Assembly: GCF_002216145.1 (NCBI RefSeq)
Contig: NZ_CP022278.1
Span: 868,001 to 932,000, forward strand
Length of the DNA: 64,000 bases
Source: Neisseria chenwenguii
Lineage (GTDB): Bacteria > Pseudomonadota > Gammaproteobacteria > Burkholderiales > Neisseriaceae
Reading direction: 5' to 3'
Position 1 is the stretch's first letter, and each line of letters begins with the position of its first letter. This document shows positions 18,510-32,080 of the stretch, in pieces. A program made the position numbers and the translations under genes. A model generated the notes under the pieces. That model searched no databases, was not told the DNA's origin, and saw nothing but the letters and a program-made list of their open reading frames with translations.

Positions 18510-18980
18510 TTACCCGAAAGGCCGGCACTCCTTATCCCCGCCCCCGCCGAAATACGCCTTCCCGTCCGTACACCGGCTGTCCGAACGCCCGCACAACACC
18601 GCCGACAAACCCCCGTCCAGCTTCAGCACCCGCGGTTCGCCCTCATGATCCTTCGCCACCGCCTTCAGCATAAACTTATCCGCCCGCGCCCCACGCGGAT
18701 TTCCGTTTAAACGGATACAGAATCCGCCCGCCTCCTTAACCGGCAACTCCGGCCAGGTCGTCGAATTCGCCTTAAAACTCCCCCGCTGCGCATAAAACCG
18801 CTCCATAAACTGCGCATTCTCCAACAGCGCCGCATGGGCAGCCCGCAGATTCGCAGCACGGACATGATCCCGATAGAGCGGATAGGCAACCGTCGCCAAA
18901 ATGCCGGTAATGGCCAGCGTGACCAACAGTTCCGTCAAGGTAAAGCCGGAAAGCCGTGTTTGCGGATGAATCTGTTTCAT
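18510..18980 (-). CDS. comP: Minor type IV pilin ComP, DNA-uptake-sequence receptor
   Basis: 156-aa prepilin. Class III leader cleaved at Gly12-Phe13 by PilD, mature FTLTELLVTLAITGILATVAYP with Glu at +5, then a globular domain. The segments ALLENAQFMERFYAQRGSFK, GFCIRLNG and ADKFMLKAVA, and the cysteines 88, 130, 137 and 152, match neisserial ComP as I know it. ComP sits in the pilus and binds DUS through an electropositive face, which makes transformation species-selective. ATG at 18980 with an AGGGAAA ribosome site. It is next to comE, another competence gene, on the same strand. Confidence 0.9.
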   Translation of the reverse strand: MKQIHPQTRLSGFTLTELLVTLAITGILATVAYPLYRDHVRAANLRAAHAALLENAQFMERFYAQRGSFKANSTTWPELPVKEAGGFCIRLNGNPRGARADKFMLKAVAKDHEGEPRVLKLDGGLSAVLCGRSDSRCTDGKAYFGGGGDKECRPFG

Positions 18981-19046
18981 TGTTTCCCTTTTGTCTACTT
19001 TGCCGTGTGCCGTTTTACTATAACAGACATGGAAATAACTTCGGTT

Positions 19047-19070
19047 GCCGTCTGAACCGTTTCAGACGGC
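19047..19070 (-). terminator. DUS pair between comE and comP
   Basis: GCCGTCTGAA and TTCAGACGGC around a 4-nt loop, with a flanking AT-DUS on one arm. A second, degenerate pair lies at 19141-19176, right after the comE stop. Together they may end comE transcription before comP. Confidence 0.55.
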
Positions 19071-19190
19071 ATCAGGTATTCCGTATTTCTAACCGACTAC
19101 CGGAACTTTGACCTTTTTTCCGTCCCGCAGATGCAGCAAAGGCCGCCCGACCCCGTTTCCGGTTTCAGACGGCCTCCGGCAGGATCTGCC

Positions 19191-19496
19191 CTATTTCTTC
19201 ACCACCGGCTGTTTCACTGCCGGTACGGCTGCCTTCTTCGCAGGCGCACCGCCAACCGCCACCTCGGCCTTCAGCTTCGCAAAAATGCCTTCGCCGATGC
19301 CTTTGACGTTCTTCAGCTCGTCCACACTCTTAAACTGTCCGTGCTGACTACGGTAGGCCACAATCGCCTTCGCTTTGGCCGGACCCACACCCGGCAGCGT
19401 TTCCAGCTCGGCCTCACCCGCAGTATTGATGTTGACTGCCGCCAGCGACAGCGCTGTACCCAATGCCGCTACCGCAGCAAAAATGAATTTTTTCAT
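19191..19496 (-). CDS. comE: Competence DNA-binding protein ComE (ComEA-like)
   Basis: 101-aa periplasmic DNA-binding protein: signal peptide (MKKFIFAAVAALGTALSLAA) and tandem helix-hairpin-helix motifs (LETLPGVGPAKAKAIV and VKGIGEGIFAKLKAEV), then a Lys/Ala-rich tail. It binds incoming DNA in the periplasm and pulls it in through the secretin. Gonococcal ComE has about the same size and is encoded next to each rRNA operon; this copy lies just past the 5S gene, in agreement. ATG at 19496; a longer start would spoil the signal peptide. Confidence 0.93.
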   Translation of the reverse strand: MKKFIFAAVAALGTALSLAAVNINTAGEAELETLPGVGPAKAKAIVAYRSQHGQFKSVDELKNVKGIGEGIFAKLKAEVAVGGAPAKKAAVPAVKQPVVKK

Positions 19497-19689
19497 GATT
19501 TTTTTCCGTTTCCTGTGAAATCCGTAATGTCCAAACACTCACCGCATCCGCCCAACCGCCGGCTGTTTTTCCGCGGCTGCACCGATGCACCAGTCGTTAT
19601 GATAAATAACTTTCCACGCCGTTTTAAACCCTTTCTGATTATCGTGGCATTTATAGTCATCAAATGTTTCATCCGAACAACACCGGAAC

Positions 19690-19895
19690 CGTTTGTCTTT
19701 TTCCCTTATCTGCATTCCCGTCCGCCCCTCACTCTCTTCTCACTCACTTTCCCTTCCTACAGCCCTCCCTTTCCTGACTGACAGCACAACCCCTTCCTCC
19801 CCCATCGGCTACCCCCTTACCCGCTCTTATCCGCCTCCCCTGCATCGCCTCTTTTGCACCCTCTCTTTGTTTTCTCCACCGTTTGCTCCGTCCAA
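19690..19895. other. Strand-asymmetric pyrimidine-rich tract between comE and the rRNA terminator
   Basis: About 200 bp in which the plus strand is strongly C/T-rich (many CCCTTCC, CTCTCTT and CCTCCC runs). No gene is supported in 19497-19900. The comE promoter is expected here on the minus strand; TATAAA near 19650 is a weak candidate. Confidence 0.5.
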
Positions 19896-19901
19896 AAACA
19901 A

Positions 19902-19924
19902 AGCCCCCGACATCGTCGGGGGCT
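19902..19924 (-). terminator. rRNA operon terminator
   Basis: AGCCCCCGAC and GTCGGGGGCT, a perfect 10-bp stem with a 3-nt loop. On the minus strand it is followed by TTGTTTTTGG. It lies 10 bp past the 5S 3' end. Confidence 0.9.
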
Positions 19925-19933
19925 GGGAATGGG

Positions 19934-20050
19934 TGTTTGGCAGTGACCTACTTTCACATGGAAGAACCACACTATCATCGGCGCTGAGTCGTTTCACGGT
20001 CCTGTTCGGGATGGGAAGGCGTGGGACCAACTCGCTATGGCCGCCAAACT
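19934..20050 (-). rRNA. rrf: 5S ribosomal RNA
   Basis: The minus strand reads AGTTTGGCGGCCATAGCG at the 5' end, contains the conserved CCCGAACAGGACCGTGAAAC region and closes with CACTGCCAAACA, which pairs with the 5' end. Ends are estimated to within a few bases. Confidence 0.95.
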
Positions 20051-20161
20051 TAAACTGTACAAACCGGTAAAGCCGCAATCCCTCAGGATTGGCAAATCAA
20101 CTGTATGGTGATGATCAAATCATCAGTAAGCTTTTATCTCTGAAATTCTTCAAATGATAGA

Positions 20162-23045
<2,884 letters not shown>

Positions 23046-23377
23046 TCTATCATTTCAAGAACCTCTCTGACTCCGCTTTCGTTCCCGTTGACTAGGCAAC
23101 TTGGCTTGAAGTCTTTACTTTGATAAAGCTTACTGCTTGTTGTGTCTTAACCCTGCCTTTTGTGTTTCAGGGTTAAGTCGATACAATCATCACCCAAATA
23201 CTGTGGTTTGCTTCTCCAACCTGCCTGCTTTTGCAAACAGAATCTTCAAATCAAACCGACATTGTCTTTGTTTGTTGATTTCGGCTTTCCAATTTGTTAA
23301 AGATCGATGCGTTCGATATTGCCATCTACTCCGCAAATCAAAACAGACTCTTCAATCTGCTTTGATTTGGGAAGTAA

Positions 23378-23453
23378 TGGTGGAGGCAAACGGGATCGAA
23401 CCGATGACCCCCTGCTTGCAAAGCAGGTGCTCTACCAACTGAGCTATGCCCCC
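23378..23453 (-). tRNA. tRNA-Ala (TGC)
   Basis: In the 16S-23S spacer. Acceptor GGGGGCA/TGCCTCC with one G-T pair, anticodon loop TTTGCAA with TGC, encoded CCA. The 332-bp spacer from here to 23S carries a boxA-like CTTTAACAAATTGG near 23291-23306 and no gene. Confidence 0.97.
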
Positions 23454-23481
23454 AGTGTACTACCTTCCGGCTGCCGTCTTG

Positions 23482-23558
<77 letters not shown>

Positions 23559-23645
23559 AAGGTCCTTGACCGTACCATGCGGTACCGTCCTGCATCTTCT
23601 ATACAGTTTACCGATAAGTGTGGATGCCAAAACCCCTTCTTTCTC

Positions 23646-25190
<1,545 letters not shown>

Positions 25191-25303
25191 ATCTCTAACT
25201 TTTTAACTTCTGGTCTGCTTCAAAGAAACCGACAAGATTTTTTTCTTGCCTGTCTTTCAAACAGTGTGGGGCCCAAGCACCCACACTTATCGGTAATCTG
25301 TAC

Positions 25304-25314
25304 TGTTAAAGAAC
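25304..25314 (-). promoter_or_regulatory. boxA-like antitermination site in the rRNA leader
   Basis: The minus strand reads GTTCTTTAACA, close to boxA (TGCTCTTTAACA), about 115 bp upstream of 16S. It is expected to load the Nus factors. Confidence 0.6.
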
Positions 25315-25370
25315 GCTTCCGGACCAAACTCCGGCCCGAAAAAACCGCTGCAAAAGCAGCGAAGAACCGA

Positions 25371-25400
25371 ACTATACACACCCCCACCACTCAGCGTCAA
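25371..25400 (-). promoter_or_regulatory. rRNA operon promoter
   Basis: Minus strand TTGACG (25395-25400), 18-bp spacer, TATAGT (25371-25376), about 180 bp before 16S. The region 25191-25619 holds this promoter, the leader and the divergent ribF promoter, and no gene. Confidence 0.75.
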
Positions 25401-25619
25401 CCATATCCCGGAAACTATTTCACCAAAAAATACAAACCCGCTGTTTTACAAACGTATTTTGTTTCACCCCAATCCCAACCTCCCGTAAAAAAACCGGGAC
25501 CGCCTGAAATAGACCGTCTTCTGACCGGCCCGATACAAACCGCAAAATCCGTCCTGTTTATCCGCTTAAAGATTCCGTTTACAATAGCCGCCTATTATTA
25601 CACCAAACCACTATCCATT

Positions 25620-26546
25620 ATGAACATCCGGCTCGGCCTGCATCATCCTCCTGAATTTCCGCAAGATTCGGCGGTAACCATCGGCAATTTCGACGGCGTC
25701 CATTTGGGGCATCAGCATATTCTTCAAAAGCTCAAACAAGAAGCCGATATGCGCGGTTTGCCTGTCGTTGCCGTTTTATTCGAACCGCAGCCGAAAGAGT
25801 TTTTTGCCTGCAAAATGCGGCAAACGCCGTCCAGCCGTTTGAGCCCGCTGCGTACCAAATTAGAGCTTCTGCGCCAAACCGGCTGCGTGGATACGGTTTG
25901 GGTCTTGCGTTTCAATCAGGCATTTGCCGACATGACTGCGCAGGACTTTATCGACGCCCTGCTCCGCAAGGCCTTGAATACCCGATACTTATTGATTGGC
26001 GACGATTTCCGTTTCGGTGCCGGCCGCAAAGGAGATTTTGAAATGCTGGCGGCGCAGCCCGACATCGATACCGAGCGCACACCGTCTGTTTTGGTGGAAG
26101 ACGTCCGCACCAGCAGCACCGCCGTCCGCCAAGCGCTTTCAGACGGCCTTTTGGAATATGCAGGCAAACTGCTGGGGCACGACTATATATTGAGCGGCAA
26201 AGTCCGGCACGGTAAAAAACTCGGCCGCACCATCAACGCACCGACCGCCAATATCCAGCTCCCTCCCCACCGTTACGCCTTGAGCGGCGTATTTGTTGCC
26301 GAGGCCGACGGCAGTTTCGGCACCAAACGCGGCGTGGCGAGTTTCGGGTTTAACCCGACGGTCAGCAACAGCCGTGCGCAGAAATTGGAAGTGCATTTAT
26401 TTGATTTTGAAGGAAACTTATACGGCCAACGCCTGAACGTACGCTTTTTGCACAAGCTCCGCGACGAAACCAAATTTGACAGTATTGAAGCGCTGAAAAC
26501 ACAGATTTCGCAAGACATCGAGGCAGCCCAAGCCTGGCAGCCGTAA
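25620..26546 (+). CDS. ribF: Bifunctional riboflavin kinase / FAD synthetase
   Basis: Makes FMN and then FAD from riboflavin. 308 aa. The N-terminal adenylyltransferase domain has GNFDGVHLGH (22-31); the C-terminal kinase domain has HGKKLGRTINAPTANI. The ATG at 25620 gives the family's usual length; the open frame before it runs into the rRNA promoter region and is not coding. A DUS inside the gene (near 26140) encodes SDGLL. It precedes ileS, as in many proteobacteria. Confidence 0.97.
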   Translation: MNIRLGLHHPPEFPQDSAVTIGNFDGVHLGHQHILQKLKQEADMRGLPVVAVLFEPQPKEFFACKMRQTPSSRLSPLRTKLELLRQTGCVDTVWVLRFNQAFADMTAQDFIDALLRKALNTRYLLIGDDFRFGAGRKGDFEMLAAQPDIDTERTPSVLVEDVRTSSTAVRQALSDGLLEYAGKLLGHDYILSGKVRHGKKLGRTINAPTANIQLPPHRYALSGVFVAEADGSFGTKRGVASFGFNPTVSNSRAQKLEVHLFDFEGNLYGQRLNVRFLHKLRDETKFDSIEALKTQISQDIEAAQAWQP

Positions 26547-26562
26547 TTCCTCCGCAACGACA

Positions 26563-26591
26563 CAGGCCGTCTGAAAACTTCAGACGGCCTG
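26563..26591 (+). terminator. ribF terminator (DUS pair)
   Basis: CAGGCCGTCTGAA and TTCAGACGGCCTG with a 3-nt loop, 16 bp after the ribF stop. It separates ribF from ileS. Confidence 0.7.
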
Positions 26592-26742
26592 ACTTTAATA
26601 TTGTTCCCGATACTTCAAACGCCCCAAACCCCTTATAAAAACAGCCCTTTTCCGCTACAATGACTTCCTTAATATTATTCTTTCAGGCGGCCTGATGCCG
26701 TCTGAAAACTGTTTTAACTTATCCCAATCCGCGAGAACCACC

Positions 26743-29529
26743 ATGACCGATTACAGCAAAACCGTCAATCTGCTCGAAAGCCCGTTTCCGATGCGCGGCA
26801 ATCTGGCCAAACGCGAACCCGGCTGGCTGAAAAGCTGGTACGAGCTCAAGCGTTACCAGAAGCTGCGCCAAAAGGCGCAGGGGCGGCCGAAATTTATTCT
26901 GCACGACGGCCCGCCGTATGCCAACGGCGACATCCACATCGGTCATGCCGTCAACAAAATCCTGAAAGACATCATCATCCGCAGCAAAACGCTGGCGGGT
27001 TTCGATGCGCCGTATGTTCCGGGTTGGGACTGCCACGGCCTGCCGATTGAGGTGATGGTGGAAAAGCTGCACGGCAAAAGTATGCCCGAAGCGAAGTTCC
27101 GCGAACTCTGCCGCGAATATGCCGCCGAGCAGATTGCGCGCCAGAAAAAAGACTTCGTCCGCTTGGGCGTTTTGGGCGATTGGGACAACCCCTACCTGAC
27201 CATGGATTTCAAAACCGAAGCCGACACCGTGCGCACGCTGGGCGAAATCTACAAAGCGGGTTATCTCTACCGCGGCGCGAAGCCGGTGCAGTTTTGTTTG
27301 GACTGCGGCTCGTCGCTGGCGGAAGCGGAAGTGGAATATAAAGACAAAGTTTCGCCGGCCATCGACGTGGCGTATCCGTTCCAAGACAACGCCGCGCTGG
27401 CGGCTGCGTTTGGTTTGGACAACATCGACGGCGAAGCCTTTGCTGTGATTTGGACGACCACGCCGTGGACGCTGCCCGCCAGCCAAGCGGTTTCCGCCGG
27501 CGCGGAAGTGGTTTACCAATTAATCGACACGCCCAAAGGCAAACTGGTTTTGGCCAAAGATTTGGCCGAAGATGCGCTCAAACGCTACGGGTTTTCAGAC
27601 GGCATCAGCATTTTGGCGGAAACCACGGGCGACCGTTTGGAAAATCTGCATCTGAACCATCCGTTTTTAGAACGCGACATCCTGATGCTCAACGGCGACC
27701 ACGTGACTACCGAATCGGGTACGGGCTTGGTACACACTGCGCCGGCGCACGGTTTGGAAGACTATTTCGTCTGCAACAAATACGGCATCGAGCTTTACAA
27801 CCCCGTCAACGGCGAAGGCCGCTATATCGGCGAACTGCCGCGTGTAGCCGGTTTGACCGTATGGGAAGCCAATCCCGTGATTCTCGAGTGGCTCGCCGAA
27901 ACAGGCTGTCTGCTGTGCAGCACCAAAATCGAGCACAGCTACGCCCACTGCTGGCGCCACAAAACCCCGCTGATTTACCGCGCCACCGGCCAATGGTTTA
28001 TCGGCATGGACAAAGCCGGTTCAGACGGCAAAACCCTGCGCGACAAAGCCATGAAAGCGGTGGACGACACCGAATTCTTCCCCGCATGGGGTCGCGCGCG
28101 CTTGGAAGCCATGATCGAAGGCCGTCCCGACTGGGTCGTTTCGCGCCAGCGCAACTGGGGCACGCCGATGACGTTTTTCGCGCATAAAGAAACGGGCGAA
28201 CTGCATCCCGATTCCGCTGCGCTTTTGGAAAAAGTCGCGCAACGCATCGAAGAAAAAGGCATCGAGGCGTGGTTCAGCTTGGACAAAGCCGAACTGCTGA
28301 GCGCCGAAGACTGCGCGCAATACGACAAACTCACCGACACCATGGACGTTTGGTTCGATTCCGGCAGCACCCACTTTTCCGTGCTGAAACAGCGCGGCGA
28401 ACTGGCATGGCCGGCCGATCTGTACCTCGAAGGCAGCGACCAGCACCGCGGCTGGTTCCAGTCCTCCATGCTGACCGGTTGCGCCGCGCTTGGCCGCGCA
28501 CCGTACAAGCAGCTGCTGACCCACGGTTTCGTCGTGGACGGCGAGGGCAAAAAAATGTCCAAATCCGTCGGCAACGTCGTCGCCCCGCAGGAAGTCTATA
28601 ACGAATTCGGTGCCGACATCCTGCGCCTGTGGGCGGCTTCCACCGACTATTCAGGAGAGCTGGCGATTTCCAAAGAAATCCTCAAACGCGTGACCGAAAG
28701 CTACCGCCGCATCCGCAACACCATGAGCTTCCTGTTTGCCAACCTGAGCGATTTCAACCCCATCGAACACGCCGTTCCGCAAGACCAGATGGTCGAAATC
28801 GACCGCTACGCCGTCATCCTCGCGCGCAAACTGCAAGAGCGCCTCGCGGGCGACTACTACCCGCGCTACGCCTTCCACTTCGCCGTGAAAGACATCGTCG
28901 CCTTCTGCTCGGAAGACCTCGGCGCGTTCTACCTCGACATCCTCAAAGACCGCCTCTACACCACCCCGGCCGACAGCCACGCCCGCCGCAGCGCCCAAAC
29001 CGCACTCTACCACATCACCCGCAGCCTCATTCTGCTGATCTCCCCCATCCTCTGCTTCACCGCAGAAGAAGCATGGGACATCATCGGCGGCGGCGAAGAA
29101 GACAGCGTTTTGTTCCACACCTGGCACGAGTTCCCCGCCGTCAACGAAAAAGCCGAAGCCGCGCTGCTGGAAAAATGGCAGGTTGTCCGCCAAGTGCGCG
29201 AAGCCGTGACTGCCGCCATCGAACCGCTGCGCAGCGACAAAACCATCGGCTCATCGCTTCAGGCCGAAGTCGAAATCACCGCGCCGGAAGAAACCTACCG
29301 CTATCTCAAAGCCCTCGGCGACGAGCTGCGCTTCGCCCTCTTGGTTTCCAAAGCCGCCGTCAACAAAGGCGACGAACTCGCCGCCACCGCCCGCGCCAGC
29401 GCAGGCAGAAAATGTGAACGCTGCTGGCACTACACCGACGACATCGGCAGCGTCGCCGGCCACGAAACCGTGTGCAAACGCTGCGCCGATAATGTGGACG
29501 GCAAAAGCGAAGAGCGCCATTACGCCTAA
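26743..29529 (+). CDS. ileS: Isoleucyl-tRNA synthetase
   Basis: Class I synthetase for tRNA-Ile with CP1 editing domain (TTPWTLPAS). 928 aa; HIGH at 65-68, KMSKS at 604-608, and a C-terminal zinc knuckle with CERC...CKRC. The ATG at 26743 ([20 protein letters not shown]) gives the standard bacterial N-terminus. In many proteobacteria lspA and ispH follow ileS; here a repeat-filled gap follows instead. Confidence 0.98.
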   Translation: MTDYSKTVNLLESPFPMRGNLAKREPGWLKSWYELKRYQKLRQKAQGRPKFILHDGPPYANGDIHIGHAVNKILKDIIIRSKTLAGFDAPYVPGWDCHGLPIEVMVEKLHGKSMPEAKFRELCREYAAEQIARQKKDFVRLGVLGDWDNPYLTMDFKTEADTVRTLGEIYKAGYLYRGAKPVQFCLDCGSSLAEAEVEYKDKVSPAIDVAYPFQDNAALAAAFGLDNIDGEAFAVIWTTTPWTLPASQAVSAGAEVVYQLIDTPKGKLVLAKDLAEDALKRYGFSDGISILAETTGDRLENLHLNHPFLERDILMLNGDHVTTESGTGLVHTAPAHGLEDYFVCNKYGIELYNPVNGEGRYIGELPRVAGLTVWEANPVILEWLAETGCLLCSTKIEHSYAHCWRHKTPLIYRATGQWFIGMDKAGSDGKTLRDKAMKAVDDTEFFPAWGRARLEAMIEGRPDWVVSRQRNWGTPMTFFAHKETGELHPDSAALLEKVAQRIEEKGIEAWFSLDKAELLSAEDCAQYDKLTDTMDVWFDSGSTHFSVLKQRGELAWPADLYLEGSDQHRGWFQSSMLTGCAALGRAPYKQLLTHGFVVDGEGKKMSKSVGNVVAPQEVYNEFGADILRLWAASTDYSGELAISKEILKRVTESYRRIRNTMSFLFANLSDFNPIEHAVPQDQMVEIDRYAVILARKLQERLAGDYYPRYAFHFAVKDIVAFCSEDLGAFYLDILKDRLYTTPADSHARRSAQTALYHITRSLILLISPILCFTAEEAWDIIGGGEEDSVLFHTWHEFPAVNEKAEAALLEKWQVVRQVREAVTAAIEPLRSDKTIGSSLQAEVEITAPEETYRYLKALGDELRFALLVSKAAVNKGDELAATARASAGRKCERCWHYTDDIGSVAGHETVCKRCADNVDGKSEERHYA

Positions 29530-29547
29530 AACCGAAGCCGTTTGAAC

Positions 29548-29592
29548 AAAAGGCCGTCTGGAAATCCGATATGGGTTTTCAGACGGCCTTTT
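29548..29592 (+). terminator. ileS terminator (DUS pair)
   Basis: AAAAGGCCGTCTG and complement around an 18-nt loop, followed by TTTTCGG. A second stem (TTTCAGACGGCAT / ATGCCGTCTGAAA, 29597-29624) with an AT-DUS follows at once. Confidence 0.75.
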
Positions 29593-29640
29593 CGGTTTTC
29601 AGACGGCATGATGCCGTCTGAAACGGTTAATCTTTCAACA

Positions 29641-29750
29641 GACGTCATTCCCGCGCAGGCAGGAATCTACGGTTAAAAACAGGCAATATTTTGTTTCAAC
29701 ACAGTTGCAGAAAATCAAACGTGGATTCCCGCCTGCGCGGGAATGACGTT
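29641..29750. repeat. NIME element: inverted dRS3 pair around an RS segment
   Basis: GACGTC-ATTCCC-N8-AGGAAT (29641-29666) and ATTCCC-N8-GGGAAT-GACGT (29725-29749) in inverted orientation enclose a 58-bp AT-rich segment related to 2056-2111. It is the best-preserved neisserial intergenic mosaic element in the window. Confidence 0.8.
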
Positions 29751-29763
29751 CGTGAAAGTTCTG

Positions 29764-29845
29764 GTGCTGAGCGTAGCCGAAGTGCTTGCACTGAACGTAG
29801 ACGAAGTATCAGACGGTCTTTTTGATTTTTGCAACGGTCGCAGGC
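29764..29845 (+). repeat. Neisserial intergenic repeat (GAGCGTAGCCGAAGTG family)
   Basis: GAGCGTAGCCGAAGTG, then GAACGTAGACGAAGT, TCAGACGG, TTTTTGATTTTTGCAACGGTCGC. It aligns over about 80 bp with 40413-40496. The whole gap 29530-30071 is made of such repeats plus DUS stems at 29854-29892 and 29981-30047; I see no gene in it. Confidence 0.7.
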
Positions 29846-29980
29846 AATAAATTGATGCCGTCTGAAAAAGAAAATAGGTTTTCAGACGGCATTAAATTAG
29901 AGAAAACGCGCACGAAGCCGGTACTGCATACTTCATTTTCGGCTCCGCCTGCCCGAGCCGTTGCGGCAATCGCCGAAATA

Positions 29981-30047
29981 AAAGGCCGTCTGAAACCCGG
30001 TTACTAAGCCTCCCGCTCACCAACCATCGAAGTTTCAGACGGCCTTT
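29981..30047 (-). terminator. gntK terminator (DUS pair)
   Basis: AAAGGCCGTCTGAAAC (29981-29996) and GTTTCAGACGGCCTTT (30032-30047), 24 bp past the gntK stop on the minus strand. Confidence 0.65.
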
Positions 30048-30071
30048 TTTATGCCTGACGTCCGTTCCGCA

Positions 30072-30587
30072 TCAAAGCAGGTTTTCCGTCTTGAGCCACG
30101 CCAGAATTTCGGCTTCGACGGCTTCGGGCGCGCCGGCGTTGTCGATTTTGATGCCGTATTCGTCTGCGCCCAATTCTTCCAGAATCGCCAGTTGCGAAGT
30201 CAGCATTTCGGCTTTCATGTAGTGCCCTTTGCGCGCCAGCATCCGTTCGAGGTTGGTGTCGTGCGGCGGGGAGAGGTGGACGAAGGCGACTTTGCCTTTT
30301 GCACCGCGCAAGATGTCGCGGTATTGGCGTTTGAGAGCCGAGCAGGTAACGACGGTGTGCGCCGCGCCGGATTCGGCCTGCTGCGTCATCCAGTCGCGCA
30401 GGTTACCGAGCCACGGATAGCGGTCTTCGTCGGTCAGCGGGATGCCGGCGCCCATTTTGTCGCGGTTGGCTTGGGTATGAAACTCGTCTCCCTCGGCATA
30501 GGGACAGTCGAGATGTTTTTGCATGGCGAGGGCGGCGGTGGTTTTACCGCAGCCGCAGACGCCCATGATAACGAAGTGTACGGTCAT
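30072..30587 (-). CDS. gntK: Gluconokinase
   Basis: Phosphorylates D-gluconate to 6-phosphogluconate with ATP, feeding the Entner-Doudoroff and pentose phosphate pathways. 171 aa, with P-loop GVCGCGKTT (9-17), the substrate region EGDEFHTQANRDKMGAGIPLTDEDRYPWL, and VVTCSALKRQYRDILR, all typical of the thermosensitive-type gluconokinase family. ATG at 30587, with its AAGGAGG ribosome site in the 16-bp gap after the gluconate permease stop, so the two form an operon. Confidence 0.96.
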   Translation of the reverse strand: MTVHFVIMGVCGCGKTTAALAMQKHLDCPYAEGDEFHTQANRDKMGAGIPLTDEDRYPWLGNLRDWMTQQAESGAAHTVVTCSALKRQYRDILRGAKGKVAFVHLSPPHDTNLERMLARKGHYMKAEMLTSQLAILEELGADEYGIKIDNAGAPEAVEAEILAWLKTENLL

Positions 30588-30603
30588 TTGATGCCTCCTT
30601 TTT

Positions 30604-31989
30604 TCAGACGGCCATAAACATCAGGGCAGACAGCGTGAAGCCGATTAGGGCAATCAGCGTTTGGTTGACCGTCCACGTCTTCAGGGTGGTCGGAACGTCC
30701 ATATCCAACAGGCGGCCGACCAACCAGAAGCCTGAATCGTTGAAATGGCTGCAACCGACCGAACCGGCGGCGGTCGCTAAAACTACGCAGGCAACCTGCC
30801 AGTCGCTGTAACCTGCGGCGGCAACGGCAGGCGCCATCAGCGCGGCGGCAGTCGTCAGGGCAACAGTGGCCGAACCCTGCGCGATACGCAGTGCCAATGC
30901 AACCAAGAAGCAACCGAGCAAAACAGGAATACCCAAATCAGACATGCTGTCAGCCAGTGCTTTGCCGATGCCCGATGCGCGCAATACGCCGCCGAACATC
31001 CCTCCCGCACCGGTAATCAGAATCACGGAACAGACCGGCCCCAATGCGCCGTCAACGGTTTTTTCCAGCGCGCTGCCTTTTTCGCCGCGCGCACGACCCA
31101 AGACAAACAGCGCAACCAATACCGAAATCAGCAGCGCAACCGGTGTCGAGCCAATCATCCGCAACGCCTGTACCCAAGCCTCATCCTTGCCGACCACGCC
31201 CTCGGCAATCAACGTCGCCAAACCGGTGTTCAAGAAAATCAGCATCATCGGAATCAGCATGATGGCGATTACCGTACCCGCTTTGGCCGGCGCTTTCGGC
31301 ACATCGTTATCCAAGGCGCCGCCGCCCAACAAATCGGGAACGGGCACATGAATGCGTCTGCCCAAAACCTGACCGAGCAGATAACCGCTGAAATACCACG
31401 TGATTACCGCCGCAGGCAGGCCGAGAATCAAAACCTGACCGATGTTCGCGCCGTAAAACTCAGACGCCGCAATCGGCCCAGGATGAGGCGGCAGGAAAAC
31501 GTGCATCACCGAAAACGCGCCGATGGAAGCCAGCGCGTAAGGCAGAACGTCCTGCTTCATGCGGCGTGCGGTGGCAAACACAATCGGCAGCATCACCACC
31601 AAACCCGCATCAAAGAAAATCGGGAAACCGAAAATCAGCGAAGCCACGCCCAGCGCAAACGGCGCGCGTTTTTCACCGAACAGCCGCACCAGTGCATCCG
31701 CCAGCGACTGCGCGCCGCCGGACGTTTCCACCAGCCGCCCAAGCATCGCTCCCAAACCGACCAGCAGCGCCACATTGCCGAGCGTGCCCCCGAAGTTTTT
31801 CACCAAAACATCGTTCACAATACTACCCGTCGGCAGCCCCGTCGCCACCGCCGTCAGCAGGCTGACCAACACCAGCGTCACCAGCGCATGGATACGGAAT
31901 TTTACAATCAGCAGCAGAATCAGCAGAATCGCGCCCGCTGCAATCCCCAAGAGCGTTCCCGTACTCAGGGTCTGGGTAAAGCCGTCCAT
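30604..31989 (-). CDS. gntT: Gluconate:H+ symporter (GntP family)
   Basis: Imports gluconate across the inner membrane. 461 aa with about 12-14 hydrophobic segments and the GntP-family features IVNDVLVKNFGGTLGNVALLVGLGAMLGRLVE, PPHPGPIAASEFYGANIG and GSVGCSHFNDSGFWLVG. The ATG at 31989 has a good AGAGGT ribosome site. The stop codon TGA is formed by a DUS (GCCGTCTGAA) that runs into the gntK ribosome site. I cannot decide between the names gntT, gntU and gntP from sequence. Confidence 0.94.
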   Translation of the reverse strand: MDGFTQTLSTGTLLGIAAGAILLILLLIVKFRIHALVTLVLVSLLTAVATGLPTGSIVNDVLVKNFGGTLGNVALLVGLGAMLGRLVETSGGAQSLADALVRLFGEKRAPFALGVASLIFGFPIFFDAGLVVMLPIVFATARRMKQDVLPYALASIGAFSVMHVFLPPHPGPIAASEFYGANIGQVLILGLPAAVITWYFSGYLLGQVLGRRIHVPVPDLLGGGALDNDVPKAPAKAGTVIAIMLIPMMLIFLNTGLATLIAEGVVGKDEAWVQALRMIGSTPVALLISVLVALFVLGRARGEKGSALEKTVDGALGPVCSVILITGAGGMFGGVLRASGIGKALADSMSDLGIPVLLGCFLVALALRIAQGSATVALTTAAALMAPAVAAAGYSDWQVACVVLATAAGSVGCSHFNDSGFWLVGRLLDMDVPTTLKTWTVNQTLIALIGFTLSALMFMAV

Positions 31990-32080
31990 TTTGAATACCT
32001 CTTTTGATGGTTTGAAATTAATGTTTTTTAACAAACGAAACAAAGATACCACAAGCTCATACTACACAAAACCCTGTGAA

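Noticed and set aside
29822..30007. A 61-codon frame in the gap after ileS.
   Set aside because: It is composed of DUS and intergenic repeats, with no ribosome site.
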